A stretch of 64,000 bases of DNA from assembly GCA_963751105.1 (NCBI GenBank), contig CAVVTG010000002.1, positions 372,001-436,000 on the forward strand, written 5' to 3'. Of this stretch, positions 25,066-33,315 are shown in pieces. The notes beneath the pieces were generated by a model, which was not told the DNA's origin, searched no databases, and worked only from the letters and a program-made list of their open reading frames with translations. The first letter of the stretch is position 1. Each line of letters begins with the position of its first letter. The position numbers and the translations under genes were made by a program. The DNA is from JACVRW01 sp963751105 (lineage in GTDB: Bacteria > Actinomycetota > Thermoleophilia > Solirubrobacterales > Thermoleophilaceae).

Positions 25066-25389
25066 ATGGCGACCCAAGTGTCCAACGGCGTTCCGGAGGC
25101 CCCCGCCGGCAGTGGCGTGAGCCTAGATCTGACCCTCGCGGAGGCGGAGGCGGTCAAGGCGTGGCTGCTCAAGCCGTCGGCCGACGGCAGCGCGGCGATC
25201 GACGACGAGCACGCCAAGTCCGTGATGGTGAAGCTCGGCGCTCAGCTCGACTTCGTTCAGGGCGTGCAGCAGGTGCGCGAGGAGCTCGAGTTCGCGGGCT
25301 TTCCCACCGAGAACCTGAGCGACGACCAGGTGGCCGAGCTGGGCCGGCGCATCGCGGAGTCGCCCATCCGCCGCTTCACCTCGGGCTAG
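25066..25389 (+). CDS. Small hypothetical protein
   Basis: 107 residues from ATG 25066. It is acidic and helical, with LTLAEAEAVKAWLLK and AQLDFVQGVQQVREELEFAGF, and no cysteine, signal peptide or membrane segment. I do not recognise a family. It lies 80 bases after the photolyase gene. TAGCCG is 4 bases before the start but spacing is poor, and there is no good Shine-Dalgarno. Confidence 0.6.
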   Translation: MATQVSNGVPEAPAGSGVSLDLTLAEAEAVKAWLLKPSADGSAAIDDEHAKSVMVKLGAQLDFVQGVQQVREELEFAGFPTENLSDDQVAELGRRIAESPIRRFTSG

Positions 25390-25433
25390 ACGCAGGCCGG
25401 AGCGGGTTGTTCTCCGCTCGCTAGTTTCGCCTC

Positions 25434-26677
25434 ATGGCCACCGCCGCTCCGCCCGCGCCGACGGGCCCGGCCCACGTGGCGGTGGTCTCCTTCCTCGCCG
25501 CTCGGGCGGCGCCCACCGGCGGCTTTCTGGATCGCCCTGGCCGGGGGCGTGGCGCTGGCCCGTGTGGCCGAGCGCCGCGGAGCGCGGGCGGGCTTCGGCG
25601 CCAGCGTGGCGGCGATGCTCGAGACCGTCGCCATCATCGGTCCCGCCCGCTTCGGGATCCCGCTCACCCAGGCCGTCACCGCACCGCTGCTCGGCCGGCT
25701 GGAGGCGCGCGGCTGGAGCCTCTTTCCGCAGCTACTGATCTGCGCCACGCTGCGCCTCATTCAGAACACCGCCACCACCGCCTTCTTCATCTGGGTGATC
25801 ACCGGTGGCCTCGACGCCTACGCCGGCACCTACGACGCGCTCGGGCGGCGCCTGGGAATCGAGGTGGGTACCGCCGACGCGCTTGCGCTCACGGCGGCGG
25901 GGCTGGTGGTGTGGGCGGTGTTCGCGAGCGTGGTTCAGGTGCTGGTGTATCGGCGCGGGCTGCGGCGCTGGGACGAGCTGGCGGACGGCGCCGAGGGTCC
26001 CGGCCCGGCCGGACGCCGGCAGCGCGGAGGTCGAGCCCACGCCCGCCCATCGCGGCCGCTTCGATCCGAGGGCCATTGCCCTCGCCGCCGCCGTGGCCTT
26101 CGGGCTACTGCTGGCGAGCACCGAGTGGATCGTGCTGGGCGCCGTCTCGGCCTGGCTGGCCCTCGCGTGGGCGACGGCGCGAGTGGACCGGGAGCCCGTG
26201 CCGATCGGTCTCCTCTTTGCGGCCATCCTCGGTCTCGGGGCGCTGGTGTTCACGCTCGGCGGCGGGCTGGGTCTCGACCTCGCCCTGCGCCGCGCTCTGC
26301 GGGCGGCGCTGATCGTCCTGGTGGCCACCTGGCTGCGCGCCGCTGCGGGCGCGGACGGTCTGCGCGAGGTGTTCCGGCGCGCGCTCGGGAGGCTGCGGGC
26401 GATTCCGTCGCTGCCCGAGGCGACGGAGGTCCTCGACGGCATCGCGGCCGAGGGCCGGCTGGTGGCGGCGGCCCGATCGCTGGCCGATCGGCTGCGCGGC
26501 GTGGACCTGCGTCCCCTGCCCTTGGTCGACGCCGTGCTCGAGTGGGTGGTGGGCGAGGCCCACGCCTTCCGGCCGCTTCCGCCCGCGCCGGCGCCGGTGC
26601 TCACCCTGAGGGCGGTCGACCTCGCGCTGGTGCTGCTGGCGGCCGCGGCGCCGGCCCTGGCCGTGGCGCTCGCCTAG
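25434..26677 (+). CDS. Membrane protein interrupted by two frameshifts
   Basis: Three consecutive reading frames join into one protein. Frame one runs from ATG 25434 (TAGTTT 6 bases upstream suggests a leaderless start) to about 25521. Frame two encodes GFWIALAGGVALARVAE through YRRGLRRWDELADGAEGPG, with several hydrophobic segments. Near 26010 the reading shifts again to DAGSAEVEPTPAHRGRFDPRAIALAAAVAFGLLLAST and continues to TAG 26677. The whole is about 413 residues with perhaps 8 membrane spans. I do not recognise the family; the C-terminal half loosely resembles energy-coupling or CbiQ-type membrane proteins. The two shifts do not compensate, so either both are sequence errors or this is a pseudogene. 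Confidence 0.5.
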
Positions 26678-27576
26678 ACCCGGCCGGAGACCAGCAGGTT
26701 GTAGAACAGCGCGGCGGGCAGGCGCGGCTCGAGCAGCGAGCGGTCGACGCTCTGTAGCAGCAGGTAGCCGCGGTAGGCGTAGACCCGCCAGGCCCAGGGG
26801 ATGTCGTCCGGCTCGGCGGAGGCCTCCAGGGTCCGGTTGGCCCAGCCGAACAGCGAGGCTGCAAGCTCCTCACCCCGAACGCGCACGTCGCTGAAGCCCG
26901 CCGTCTCGGCGTGCGCCGACAGGCCCGCGGGGGTGAAGGCGTGCACGTCGACCACTCCTTCGAGCACCTCCTCCTCGCTCCAGAGGCCGGCACCGTTGCC
27001 GTTGGCCCGACGCTCCGACGCACCCATCAACGCTCGCCACAGGGGGGCGAGCGCCACGGCGCCCCGCTTGGGCACTCCCGCCAGGCGGTCGCCGTAGCGC
27101 GATGGCTCGCCGCAGAAGGCCACCACCCCGCCGGGGCGCAGCACCCGGCGAAACTCGCGAAAGGCCGCACCGAGGTCGGGCAGGTGGTGGAGCACCGCAT
27201 GACCGAAGACGAGGTCGAACTCCTCGTCGGCAAACGGCAGCCCGGCGGCCTCGCACGCCGCCGTTTCCACCGGCTCTCCCAGCTGGCGCGCCGAGCGCTC
27301 GAGCGTGCGCAGCATTCCCGGCGAGATGTCGGTGGCCACCGCCTCACCGATCACTCCCGCGCGCAGCAGGTTCAGGGAGAAGTAGCCGGTGCCCGCACCG
27401 ATCTCGAGTGCGCGGCCGTAGCGCCGGGGCTCGTATCCGAGCGCCTTGCGCAGCTTGCCCGTGACCTGCGCCTGGCCGACCTCGTCGTAGTTGATGCCCC
27501 ACTTGGAGTCGTAGTGGGACGCGGCGATGTCGTGGTAGCGCACGTTGGCATCTCGGATGCTCTCGGCCGTCGGCAT
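26674..27576 (-). CDS. Class I SAM-dependent methyltransferase
   Basis: 300 residues. The SAM-binding motif I is ALEIGAGTGYFSLNLL (55-70), motif II region EAVATDISPGML and post-motif LVFGHAVLHHLP with FREFRRVLRPGG. The N-terminal segment NVRYHDIAASHYDSKWGINY and the long C-terminal domain differ from simple ubiquinone methyltransferases, and the substrate is unknown. It is convergent with the frameshifted membrane gene by 4 bases and divergent from the next methyltransferase gene. Confidence 0.88.
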   Translation of the reverse strand: MPTAESIRDANVRYHDIAASHYDSKWGINYDEVGQAQVTGKLRKALGYEPRRYGRALEIGAGTGYFSLNLLRAGVIGEAVATDISPGMLRTLERSARQLGEPVETAACEAAGLPFADEEFDLVFGHAVLHHLPDLGAAFREFRRVLRPGGVVAFCGEPSRYGDRLAGVPKRGAVALAPLWRALMGASERRANGNGAGLWSEEEVLEGVVDVHAFTPAGLSAHAETAGFSDVRVRGEELAASLFGWANRTLEASAEPDDIPWAWRVYAYRGYLLLQSVDRSLLEPRLPAALFYNLLVSGRV

Positions 27577-27631
27577 GGGCCGGAGAACAGTAGTACCCAG
27601 GGCCTGTCCAGGGCCTAGACTCCCGCCGCCG

Positions 27632-28390
27632 ATGCGGGAGACAGTTCAGAGAGACCAGCCCGAGGGGGTGCCCCCGCTCGAGCTGACCGGCGAACGGACC
27701 CTGCCCGACGTGCCCGCCGAGAACTACTGGTTTCGCCGGCACCTCGCCGTCTACGAATGGGTGGCGCGGCGCTGCGCCGGCCTCGAGGTGGTCGACATGG
27801 CCTGTGGCGAGGGCTACGGGGTGGACGTGCTGGCCGGCCACGCGCGACGGGTCACGGGCGTGGACGCCAATCCCGAGGCCCATGAGCACGCCCGGCTCAA
27901 GTACTCCCGTCCCGGTGTGCGCTTCGTACGGGACCTGGTGGAGCGCTTCGAGGAGCCGTGCGACGCCGTGGTGTTCCTCCAGACGATCGAGCATGTCGAG
28001 GACCCCGAGTCCATCCTGCGTCACTTCAGGGGCATGCTTCGTCCCGGTGGCAGCGCGTACGTGTCGACCCCCAACCTGCTGACCCTGGCCCCGCCCGGCG
28101 CCGCGAAGTCGGACAACCCCTGGCACGTGAAGGAGTACCGGGCCGAGGAGTTTCGCTCGCTGTGCCAGAGCGTGTTCGGGCGGGTGGAGCTGCTCGGCCT
28201 CTTTCACGCCCGAGTCCTGAAGGCCCACGAGCTGGCGCTGAGAGCCGGCTGGGACCAGATGCACGCCGGGCTGGGCATCACCCGGCGCTTCTACGACCGC
28301 TTCACCCCGGCGCTGTCGGCCCGGGACTTCGCCCTGCGCGACCGCCCGCTGGAGCACGCGCTCGACTTCGTGGCCGTGCTGCGGCCGTGA
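27632..28390 (+). CDS. Class I SAM-dependent methyltransferase
   Basis: 252 residues from ATG 27632; TAGACT (27616-27621) upstream could be a -10 giving a very short leader. Motif I is VVDMACGEGYGVDVLAGHARRVTGVDANPEA and post-motif residues are VVFLQTIEHVEDPESILRHFRGMLRPGG. It belongs with small-molecule or sugar methyltransferases. It is the first gene of a tightly coupled four-gene operon with a CPBP protease, GH57 and GT4 enzymes, which suggests polysaccharide methylation, as in actinobacterial methylated alpha-glucans. That link is inference. Confidence 0.85.
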   Translation: MRETVQRDQPEGVPPLELTGERTLPDVPAENYWFRRHLAVYEWVARRCAGLEVVDMACGEGYGVDVLAGHARRVTGVDANPEAHEHARLKYSRPGVRFVRDLVERFEEPCDAVVFLQTIEHVEDPESILRHFRGMLRPGGSAYVSTPNLLTLAPPGAAKSDNPWHVKEYRAEEFRSLCQSVFGRVELLGLFHARVLKAHELALRAGWDQMHAGLGITRRFYDRFTPALSARDFALRDRPLEHALDFVAVLRP

Positions 28391-29196
28391 GGCCGGCCGA
28401 GCTGCCCGCGCCGCCCGAGCTGCCCGCCGCGGTGCGCCCGGCCTGGCCCGCTTGGAACGCGCCGGTGGCCCTGTTCGCCGCGCTTGCGGCCACGGTCGCG
28501 GCCGGGTTGCCGCTCCTGCCCGCCGTACTGCTGCTCGGCTTCTCGGACATCCCCGCGGCGTTCGCGCTGCTGGCGCTGCTGCTGGTCCAGGACGGAGCGC
28601 TCGTGCTGACCGCGCTCCTGTTCGCGAAGCTGCGGGGGACCCCGCGCGCCTGGCAGTTCGGGATCCGGGCCACGCGCCTGTGGCCGACGCTCGGCTGGGC
28701 CGTGCTCGGCTTCGGGCTGATGCTCGGCTTCGAGCTCGGCTACATCGAGCTGCTGAGCGTGGACGAGACCAACGTCGACGATCTGGGCGAGGGGAGTCTC
28801 GCGGCGGCCTTCCTGGTCTCGCTGGCAGTGATCTTCCTGGCACCGGTGGCCGAGGAGTTCTTCTTCCGTGGCTTCTTCTACCGCGCCCTGCGCACGCGCA
28901 TGGCCGTCTGGGCGGCCGCGCTGATCGACGGGCTCGTGTTCGGCGCGCTTCACTTCCAGGGTGCCGACAGCGCCATCATTCTGCCGGTGATCGCCGTCTT
29001 CGGGGTGGGCCAGTGTCTCGTGTACGAGCGCACCGGCTCGCTCTTCGCCGTGATCGCCATTCACGCCGCCTTCAACACCGTGGCCATGCTCGCGGTCGAG
29101 CCGCTGCCCGCGCTCGTCGTCGGCTTCATGGTGATCGCGGCGTGCGCGGTCCTGCCGCGCCTGGCCGGAGCGCACCCGAGCCCCCTGCCGGCATGA
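28387..29196 (+). CDS. CPBP-family intramembrane metalloprotease
   Basis: 269 residues from GTG 28387, which overlaps the upstream stop as GTGA. About eight hydrophobic segments. All three Abi/CPBP motifs are present: EEFFFRG with Glu156-Glu157 and Arg161, FGALHF, and HAAFN. Members are Rce1-like glutamic or metallo-proteases that cleave prenylated or peptide substrates, including bacteriocin-immunity proteins. A proline-rich cytoplasmic N-terminus precedes the first segment. Its stop overlaps the GH57 start. Confidence 0.9.
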   Translation: MRPAELPAPPELPAAVRPAWPAWNAPVALFAALAATVAAGLPLLPAVLLLGFSDIPAAFALLALLLVQDGALVLTALLFAKLRGTPRAWQFGIRATRLWPTLGWAVLGFGLMLGFELGYIELLSVDETNVDDLGEGSLAAAFLVSLAVIFLAPVAEEFFFRGFFYRALRTRMAVWAAALIDGLVFGALHFQGADSAIILPVIAVFGVGQCLVYERTGSLFAVIAIHAAFNTVAMLAVEPLPALVVGFMVIAACAVLPRLAGAHPSPLPA

Positions 29197-30632
29197 CTAC
29201 CTCGGTGCGCCGTCCCGGAGCGCTGGCGCTCGTCCTCCATTCGCACATGCCATACGTGGAGGGCTTCGGCACCTGGCCGTTCGGCGAGGAGTGGCTGTGG
29301 GAGGCGGTGGCCTGCGCGTACCTGCCCCTGCTCGAGCTGCTCGACGGCGCTCCCGTGACGATCGGCCTGACGCCCGTGCTGTGCGACCAGCTCGAGGCGA
29401 TGACCGGCGCGGCGGGCGATCGCTACCTGCGCTTCCTGCGCGACGTGCGAGCACCGATCCACGCCGACGACTCCGCCGGGCTGGAGCGCGGCGGCGAAGA
29501 CGAGCTGGCCGCCGAGGTGCGCAGGGCGGCGGGCGACTACACCTTCGCCGAGCGGGCCTTCGAGGAACGGGGACGCGATCTGGTCGCAGCCTTCCGCCGT
29601 CTTGAAGGCGTGGAGCTGTGGACGTCGGCGGCCACGCACGCGCTGCTGCCCCTGCTCGCCACCGACGCTGCGCTGCGGCTCCAGCTTGCCACCGGCACGG
29701 CTTCCCACATCGAGCGCTTCGGGAGCTGGACGGGTGGCCTCTGGCTGCCGGAGTGCGCCTACGTGCCGGGGCTCGAGCGAGAGCTCGCCGACCACGGCGC
29801 CCGCGCCTTCTGCGTGGACCAGACGAAGCAGACGGGCTTCGACCAGCTCACGCCGGTGGCCACGCAGGCCGGCCCGGTGGCGGTGCCGATCGACTGGCCC
29901 ACGGTGGAGCTCGTGTGGCACGAAGCGCGCGGCTATCCGGCCAGTGGCGCCTACCGCGACTACCACCGCCGCACCGTGCACGACCTCAAGCCGTGGGACA
30001 ACGCCGGGCGGCCCTACGACCGCGAGGCGGCCCTCGACCTCGCCGCCGAGCACGCCCGCGACTTCGTCGAGCGCGCGCTGGCACGCGTGCGCGACGGCGG
30101 GCTTCTGTGTTGTGCGCTCGACACCGAGCTGCTCGGGCACTGGTGGTACGAGGGCCCGGCCTGGCTCGCCGCGGTGCTGGAGGAGGCACCGCGCCGCGGC
30201 CTCGACCTGGTGACCGTGGCCGACGGCCTCGACCGGGTGAGCCCGGTCGAGCGGCCGCTCACCGCCTCGAGCTGGGGCGAGCACAAGGACCTCTCGACCT
30301 GGGACTCGCCGGCTGTGGCCGAGCTCGCCTTCGCGACCAGGGACGCCGAGCTGCGGACGGTCGCCGCGGCCGCGCGCGGCGTGCGCCGCCGCCCCGCCCT
30401 CGAGCGCGCCGCCCGCGAGCTGCTCGCGCTCCAGGCGAGCGACTGGGCCTTCATGGCCGCCCGGCGGCTGGCCGCCGACTACCCCGCAGAGCGTCTCGCG
30501 GGCCACGCAGCCGCCCACGCGCGGGCGCTGGCCGCGGCTGCCACGGAGGTATTGTCCCCCGAGTCTGATCCCGAGGTCTCCCTCAGGAATCTCGCGCCCC
30601 ACCTGGACCTAGCCCCGCTCACCACGCCATAG
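29193..30632 (+). CDS. Glycoside hydrolase family 57 protein (alpha-glucan branching-type)
   Basis: 479 residues from ATG 29193. GH57 signatures include LALVLHSHMPYVEGFG at the N-terminus, WLPECAYVPG with the nucleophile Glu187, and ALDTELLGHWWYEGP with the acid/base Asp310. The C-terminal helical part (about 370-479) is typical of the 1,4-alpha-glucan branching enzymes of this family. The following gene starts directly at the stop codon and encodes a GT4 glucosyltransferase, the same pairing used in actinobacterial alpha-glucan synthesis. Cytoplasmic; no signal peptide. Confidence 0.9.
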   Translation: MTTSVRRPGALALVLHSHMPYVEGFGTWPFGEEWLWEAVACAYLPLLELLDGAPVTIGLTPVLCDQLEAMTGAAGDRYLRFLRDVRAPIHADDSAGLERGGEDELAAEVRRAAGDYTFAERAFEERGRDLVAAFRRLEGVELWTSAATHALLPLLATDAALRLQLATGTASHIERFGSWTGGLWLPECAYVPGLERELADHGARAFCVDQTKQTGFDQLTPVATQAGPVAVPIDWPTVELVWHEARGYPASGAYRDYHRRTVHDLKPWDNAGRPYDREAALDLAAEHARDFVERALARVRDGGLLCCALDTELLGHWWYEGPAWLAAVLEEAPRRGLDLVTVADGLDRVSPVERPLTASSWGEHKDLSTWDSPAVAELAFATRDAELRTVAAAARGVRRRPALERAARELLALQASDWAFMAARRLAADYPAERLAGHAAAHARALAAAATEVLSPESDPEVSLRNLAPHLDLAPLTTP

Positions 30633-31820
30633 ATGCGCATCCTCATCCTCTCCTGGGAGTATCCCCCGCTGATCGAGGGCGGGCTCGCCCGCCACGTGCG
30701 CAAGCTGGCCGAGAACCTCGCTGCGCAGGGTCTGGACGTGCACGTGCTGGCCCGCGGCCGGGAGGAGGACCCGGTGGAGGAGGAGATGGGTGGCGTGCTC
30801 GTCCACCGCGTGCGCGAGCCGGAGCGGCCCAGCGACCTCGGGCAGTTCGTGGCATGGATCGAGCACATGAACTCGGACATGCTTGCCGCGGGAGTGGAGG
30901 TGGGCGACCGCTACGACTTCGACGTGGTCCACGGCCACGACTGGCTGGTGGCCTCCGCGGGCGACCATCTGGCCAAGCGCTTCCGCGCCCCGCTCGTGGT
31001 CACCATCCACGCCACCGAGTACGGTCGCCATCAGGGCTGGGTCGACAAGCATCCGCAGTCCTACATCCACGGCGTGGAGACGTGGATGGCCAACCGGGCC
31101 GAGCGGTTGATCACCTGCTCCTCCTATATGCGTGAGCACGTGGCCGACATCTACGGGCTCGAGGAGGAGAACGTGGCCGTGATCCCCAACGGCATCGACC
31201 CCTCCGAGCTGGTGCCGGTCGACGACCTCGATTCGCTGCGCGCCCGCTTCGCCGCCCCGGACGAGCGGCTGGTGCTGCTGGTGGGCCGGCTCGTCTACGA
31301 GAAGGGCTTCCAGCTCGCCCTCGAGGCGCTGCCGGGGCTGATCGAGCGGCTGGGCGACGTGCGCTTCATCGTCGCCGGCTCGGGCACGGCCGAGGCCGAG
31401 CTGCGCCAGCAGGCGCACGAGCTCGGGCTCGACGAGCACGGCACCTTCCTGGGCTGGATCGGCGACGACGTGCTGCACTCGCTCTACCGGATCGCCGACC
31501 TCACGGTGGTGCCGTCGATCTACGAGCCCTTCGGCCTGGTGGCGCTCGAGGCCATGGCCAGCGGCTGTCCCTGCCTGGTGGCCGATACCGGCGGCCTGCG
31601 CGAGGTGGTGCCCAACGAGGATGTTGGGCTGCGCTTCCGCTCGCGCGACCCCGCCTCACTGGCCACGATGGCGGAGCGGCTGCTCACCGACGCCGAGCTG
31701 CGCGAGCGCCTGGTGGCCGAGGCGCAGGAGCACGTGCTGTCCTTCGACTGGGCCGACGTGGCCCGTCAGGTGGCCGCCGTGTACCGCGGCACTCAGGTGC
31801 CGAGCTTGCGCAGCGGGTAG
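30633..31820 (+). CDS. GT4 glycosyltransferase (glycogen-synthase-like)
   Basis: 395 residues starting immediately after the GH57 stop. GT-B fold motifs: LSWEYPPLIEGGLARHV at the acceptor-binding N-terminus, VVHGHDWLVASAG, then the donor-binding LLVGRLVYEKGFQLALEAL and EPFGLVALEAMASGCPCLVADTGGLREVV with the retaining E-x7-E motif. It most resembles ADP/UDP-glucose-dependent alpha-glucan or glycogen synthases (GlgA/GlgM type). Its 3' end overlaps the convergent TMEM175 gene by 28 bases. Confidence 0.92.
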   Translation: MRILILSWEYPPLIEGGLARHVRKLAENLAAQGLDVHVLARGREEDPVEEEMGGVLVHRVREPERPSDLGQFVAWIEHMNSDMLAAGVEVGDRYDFDVVHGHDWLVASAGDHLAKRFRAPLVVTIHATEYGRHQGWVDKHPQSYIHGVETWMANRAERLITCSSYMREHVADIYGLEEENVAVIPNGIDPSELVPVDDLDSLRARFAAPDERLVLLVGRLVYEKGFQLALEALPGLIERLGDVRFIVAGSGTAEAELRQQAHELGLDEHGTFLGWIGDDVLHSLYRIADLTVVPSIYEPFGLVALEAMASGCPCLVADTGGLREVVPNEDVGLRFRSRDPASLATMAERLLTDAELRERLVAEAQEHVLSFDWADVARQVAAVYRGTQVPSLRSG

Positions 31821-32377
31821 CGCACGAAGAAGGTCGCGATCCACAGCACGTGGGCCAGCTCGACCGCGATGAAGGCCACCGGGGCGGCTGCGAGGAAGAT
31901 CGTGGCGAAGGTGAGCCCGCTCGCCATACGCCCCCACGCGTAGTCCGCGATGCGGTCCCGGTGAACGAAGTCCTTCCTCACCGCGTACGCCGCCATCGCC
32001 GAGTGAGAGAAGGACGCGAGCGCGATGGACACCGAGAATGTGGCCGTGGCCAACGCGGAGTCGGAGTACTGGTCGAGCAGATCGGTGGAGAACGGGATCA
32101 ACCCGATCAACGCCAGGAACAGCAGGTTGAGGAATATCAGACGGCCGTCGAAGCGCACGAAGCTCTGGAAGCGGTTGTGGTGCAGCACCCAGAAGCGCCC
32201 TATCAGGGCGAAGGAGAGGAGGTACGCGTAGAGCGACGGAACGAGGTCGTAGAGGGCGTCCTTGAGATCATCGTTGCTGACCTGCGGCACCTCGATGTTG
32301 AGCACCAGCAGGGTTATGGCCACAGCCATCACACCGTCGGTGAACGCCATGATGCGACCGAGGTCGGTGCGCTCCAT
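31793..32377 (-). CDS. TMEM175-family (DUF1211) potassium-channel-like protein
   Basis: 194 residues. The signature is RIMAFTDGVMAVAITLLVLNIEVP (8-31), the pore-lining first helix with FTDG in place of the usual FSDG. Six hydrophobic helices can be placed. Bacterial TMEM175 proteins form tetrameric potassium leak channels. The gene is convergent with the glucosyltransferase and its start lies inside the last 110 bases of the frame of the DUF5995 gene on the same strand. Confidence 0.9.
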   Translation of the reverse strand: MERTDLGRIMAFTDGVMAVAITLLVLNIEVPQVSNDDLKDALYDLVPSLYAYLLSFALIGRFWVLHHNRFQSFVRFDGRLIFLNLLFLALIGLIPFSTDLLDQYSDSALATATFSVSIALASFSHSAMAAYAVRKDFVHRDRIADYAWGRMASGLTFATIFLAAAPVAFIAVELAHVLWIATFFVRYPLRKLGT

Positions 32378-33293
32378 CGCCCGCCATCAAACCCCCGGGG
32401 GCGGATGGAATTTCTGGGTGCGAGTCGCAAAAGGCGTTCCGCGCCTGATTCGTGTCATCCGCCGCTGGGAACGCCGCCTTGATGCGCTTCGCTGTGGCGA
32501 CCGCGTTTCGCTCGATCTTGGCGGCGATCACCCCGCGGGCCTCGGCGTTCGGTGCCGCGTCCAGGCGCCGCGCGTTGCTCCAGGCTTCATCGCGCCAGGC
32601 GAACACGTCGAGTGAGAGCGTCGAATCGCTTGGCATCTGACCCGCGACCGTCGGGTCCAGGGTGGCGATTATCTCCGGGAACACCACGAGCCGGGCTCGG
32701 GCGAGCACTGTGTTCACGTGCAGGTGATCGGCGTAGTTGTCCAGTCCGAGCTGGTAGTAGACGAACGCCAGGTCACGGTTGACGTGGGCGTTGATCCCGA
32801 GCCAGATGTCCCCCGCTGACGAGACCTCCTCGTCTCGGCCCGCCCTGAAGGCGATCCGCCAGGCCCTGGGGGTGCGAGACGCCTTGCCCCTGCGCCATGC
32901 CTTGAGTGCGTCGAGGTAGTAGATGCCGAACCCGTACGTGAGCTGGTTCCAGAACCGGCGGTCGCTGAACTCGCCCGACCAATTGGCATCGCGGATGCCC
33001 TCGGTGGTCCGCCAGTAGAGCAGCGAGAAGATGGAGTTGTGGTTACACCCGAGCCGCTCGTAGTTGCGCTCCATCCTGTTGAGGAGCCTCGTGAGGCAAC
33101 GGTCGAGCTGCTGTGGGCACAGGGGCTTGGGCCGGTACCCGTCGGGCAGGGGGCCCTGCTTGCCGCTGCTCGCGATCAGGCCTCCCGCCGGCGGGTCCGG
33201 TCGCGCGACCGCCGGCGCCGCCGTGACTGCCGGCAACACGGCCGCGAGCACCAGGACGGCGACGAGCACGTGGATGAGCAGGCGAGATTCCAT
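32268..33293 (-). CDS. DUF5995-family secreted protein
   Basis: 341 residues from ATG 33293; a GTG at 33302 would add 3. TAGCGT 7 bases before the ATG on its strand supports a leaderless start here. A signal peptide is evident (hydrophobic 5-22, likely cleavage after VTA or VAR). DUF5995 hallmarks are MERNYERLGCNHNSIFSLLYWRTTEGIRD, SDRRFWNQLTYGFGIYYLDALKAW and INAHVNRDLAFVYYQLGL, rich in conserved His/Asn/Asp that might bind a metal. Function unknown. Its last 36 residues read through the start of TMEM175 and look like an unnatural tail, so the true stop may be earlier after a frameshift. Confidence 0.78.
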   Translation of the reverse strand: MESRLLIHVLVAVLVLAAVLPAVTAAPAVARPDPPAGGLIASSGKQGPLPDGYRPKPLCPQQLDRCLTRLLNRMERNYERLGCNHNSIFSLLYWRTTEGIRDANWSGEFSDRRFWNQLTYGFGIYYLDALKAWRRGKASRTPRAWRIAFRAGRDEEVSSAGDIWLGINAHVNRDLAFVYYQLGLDNYADHLHVNTVLARARLVVFPEIIATLDPTVAGQMPSDSTLSLDVFAWRDEAWSNARRLDAAPNAEARGVIAAKIERNAVATAKRIKAAFPAADDTNQARNAFCDSHPEIPSAPGGLMAGDGAHRPRSHHGVHRRCDGCGHNPAGAQHRGAAGQQR

Positions 33294-33315
33294 GTCCGGC
33301 ACGCTAGCTCGCCAA

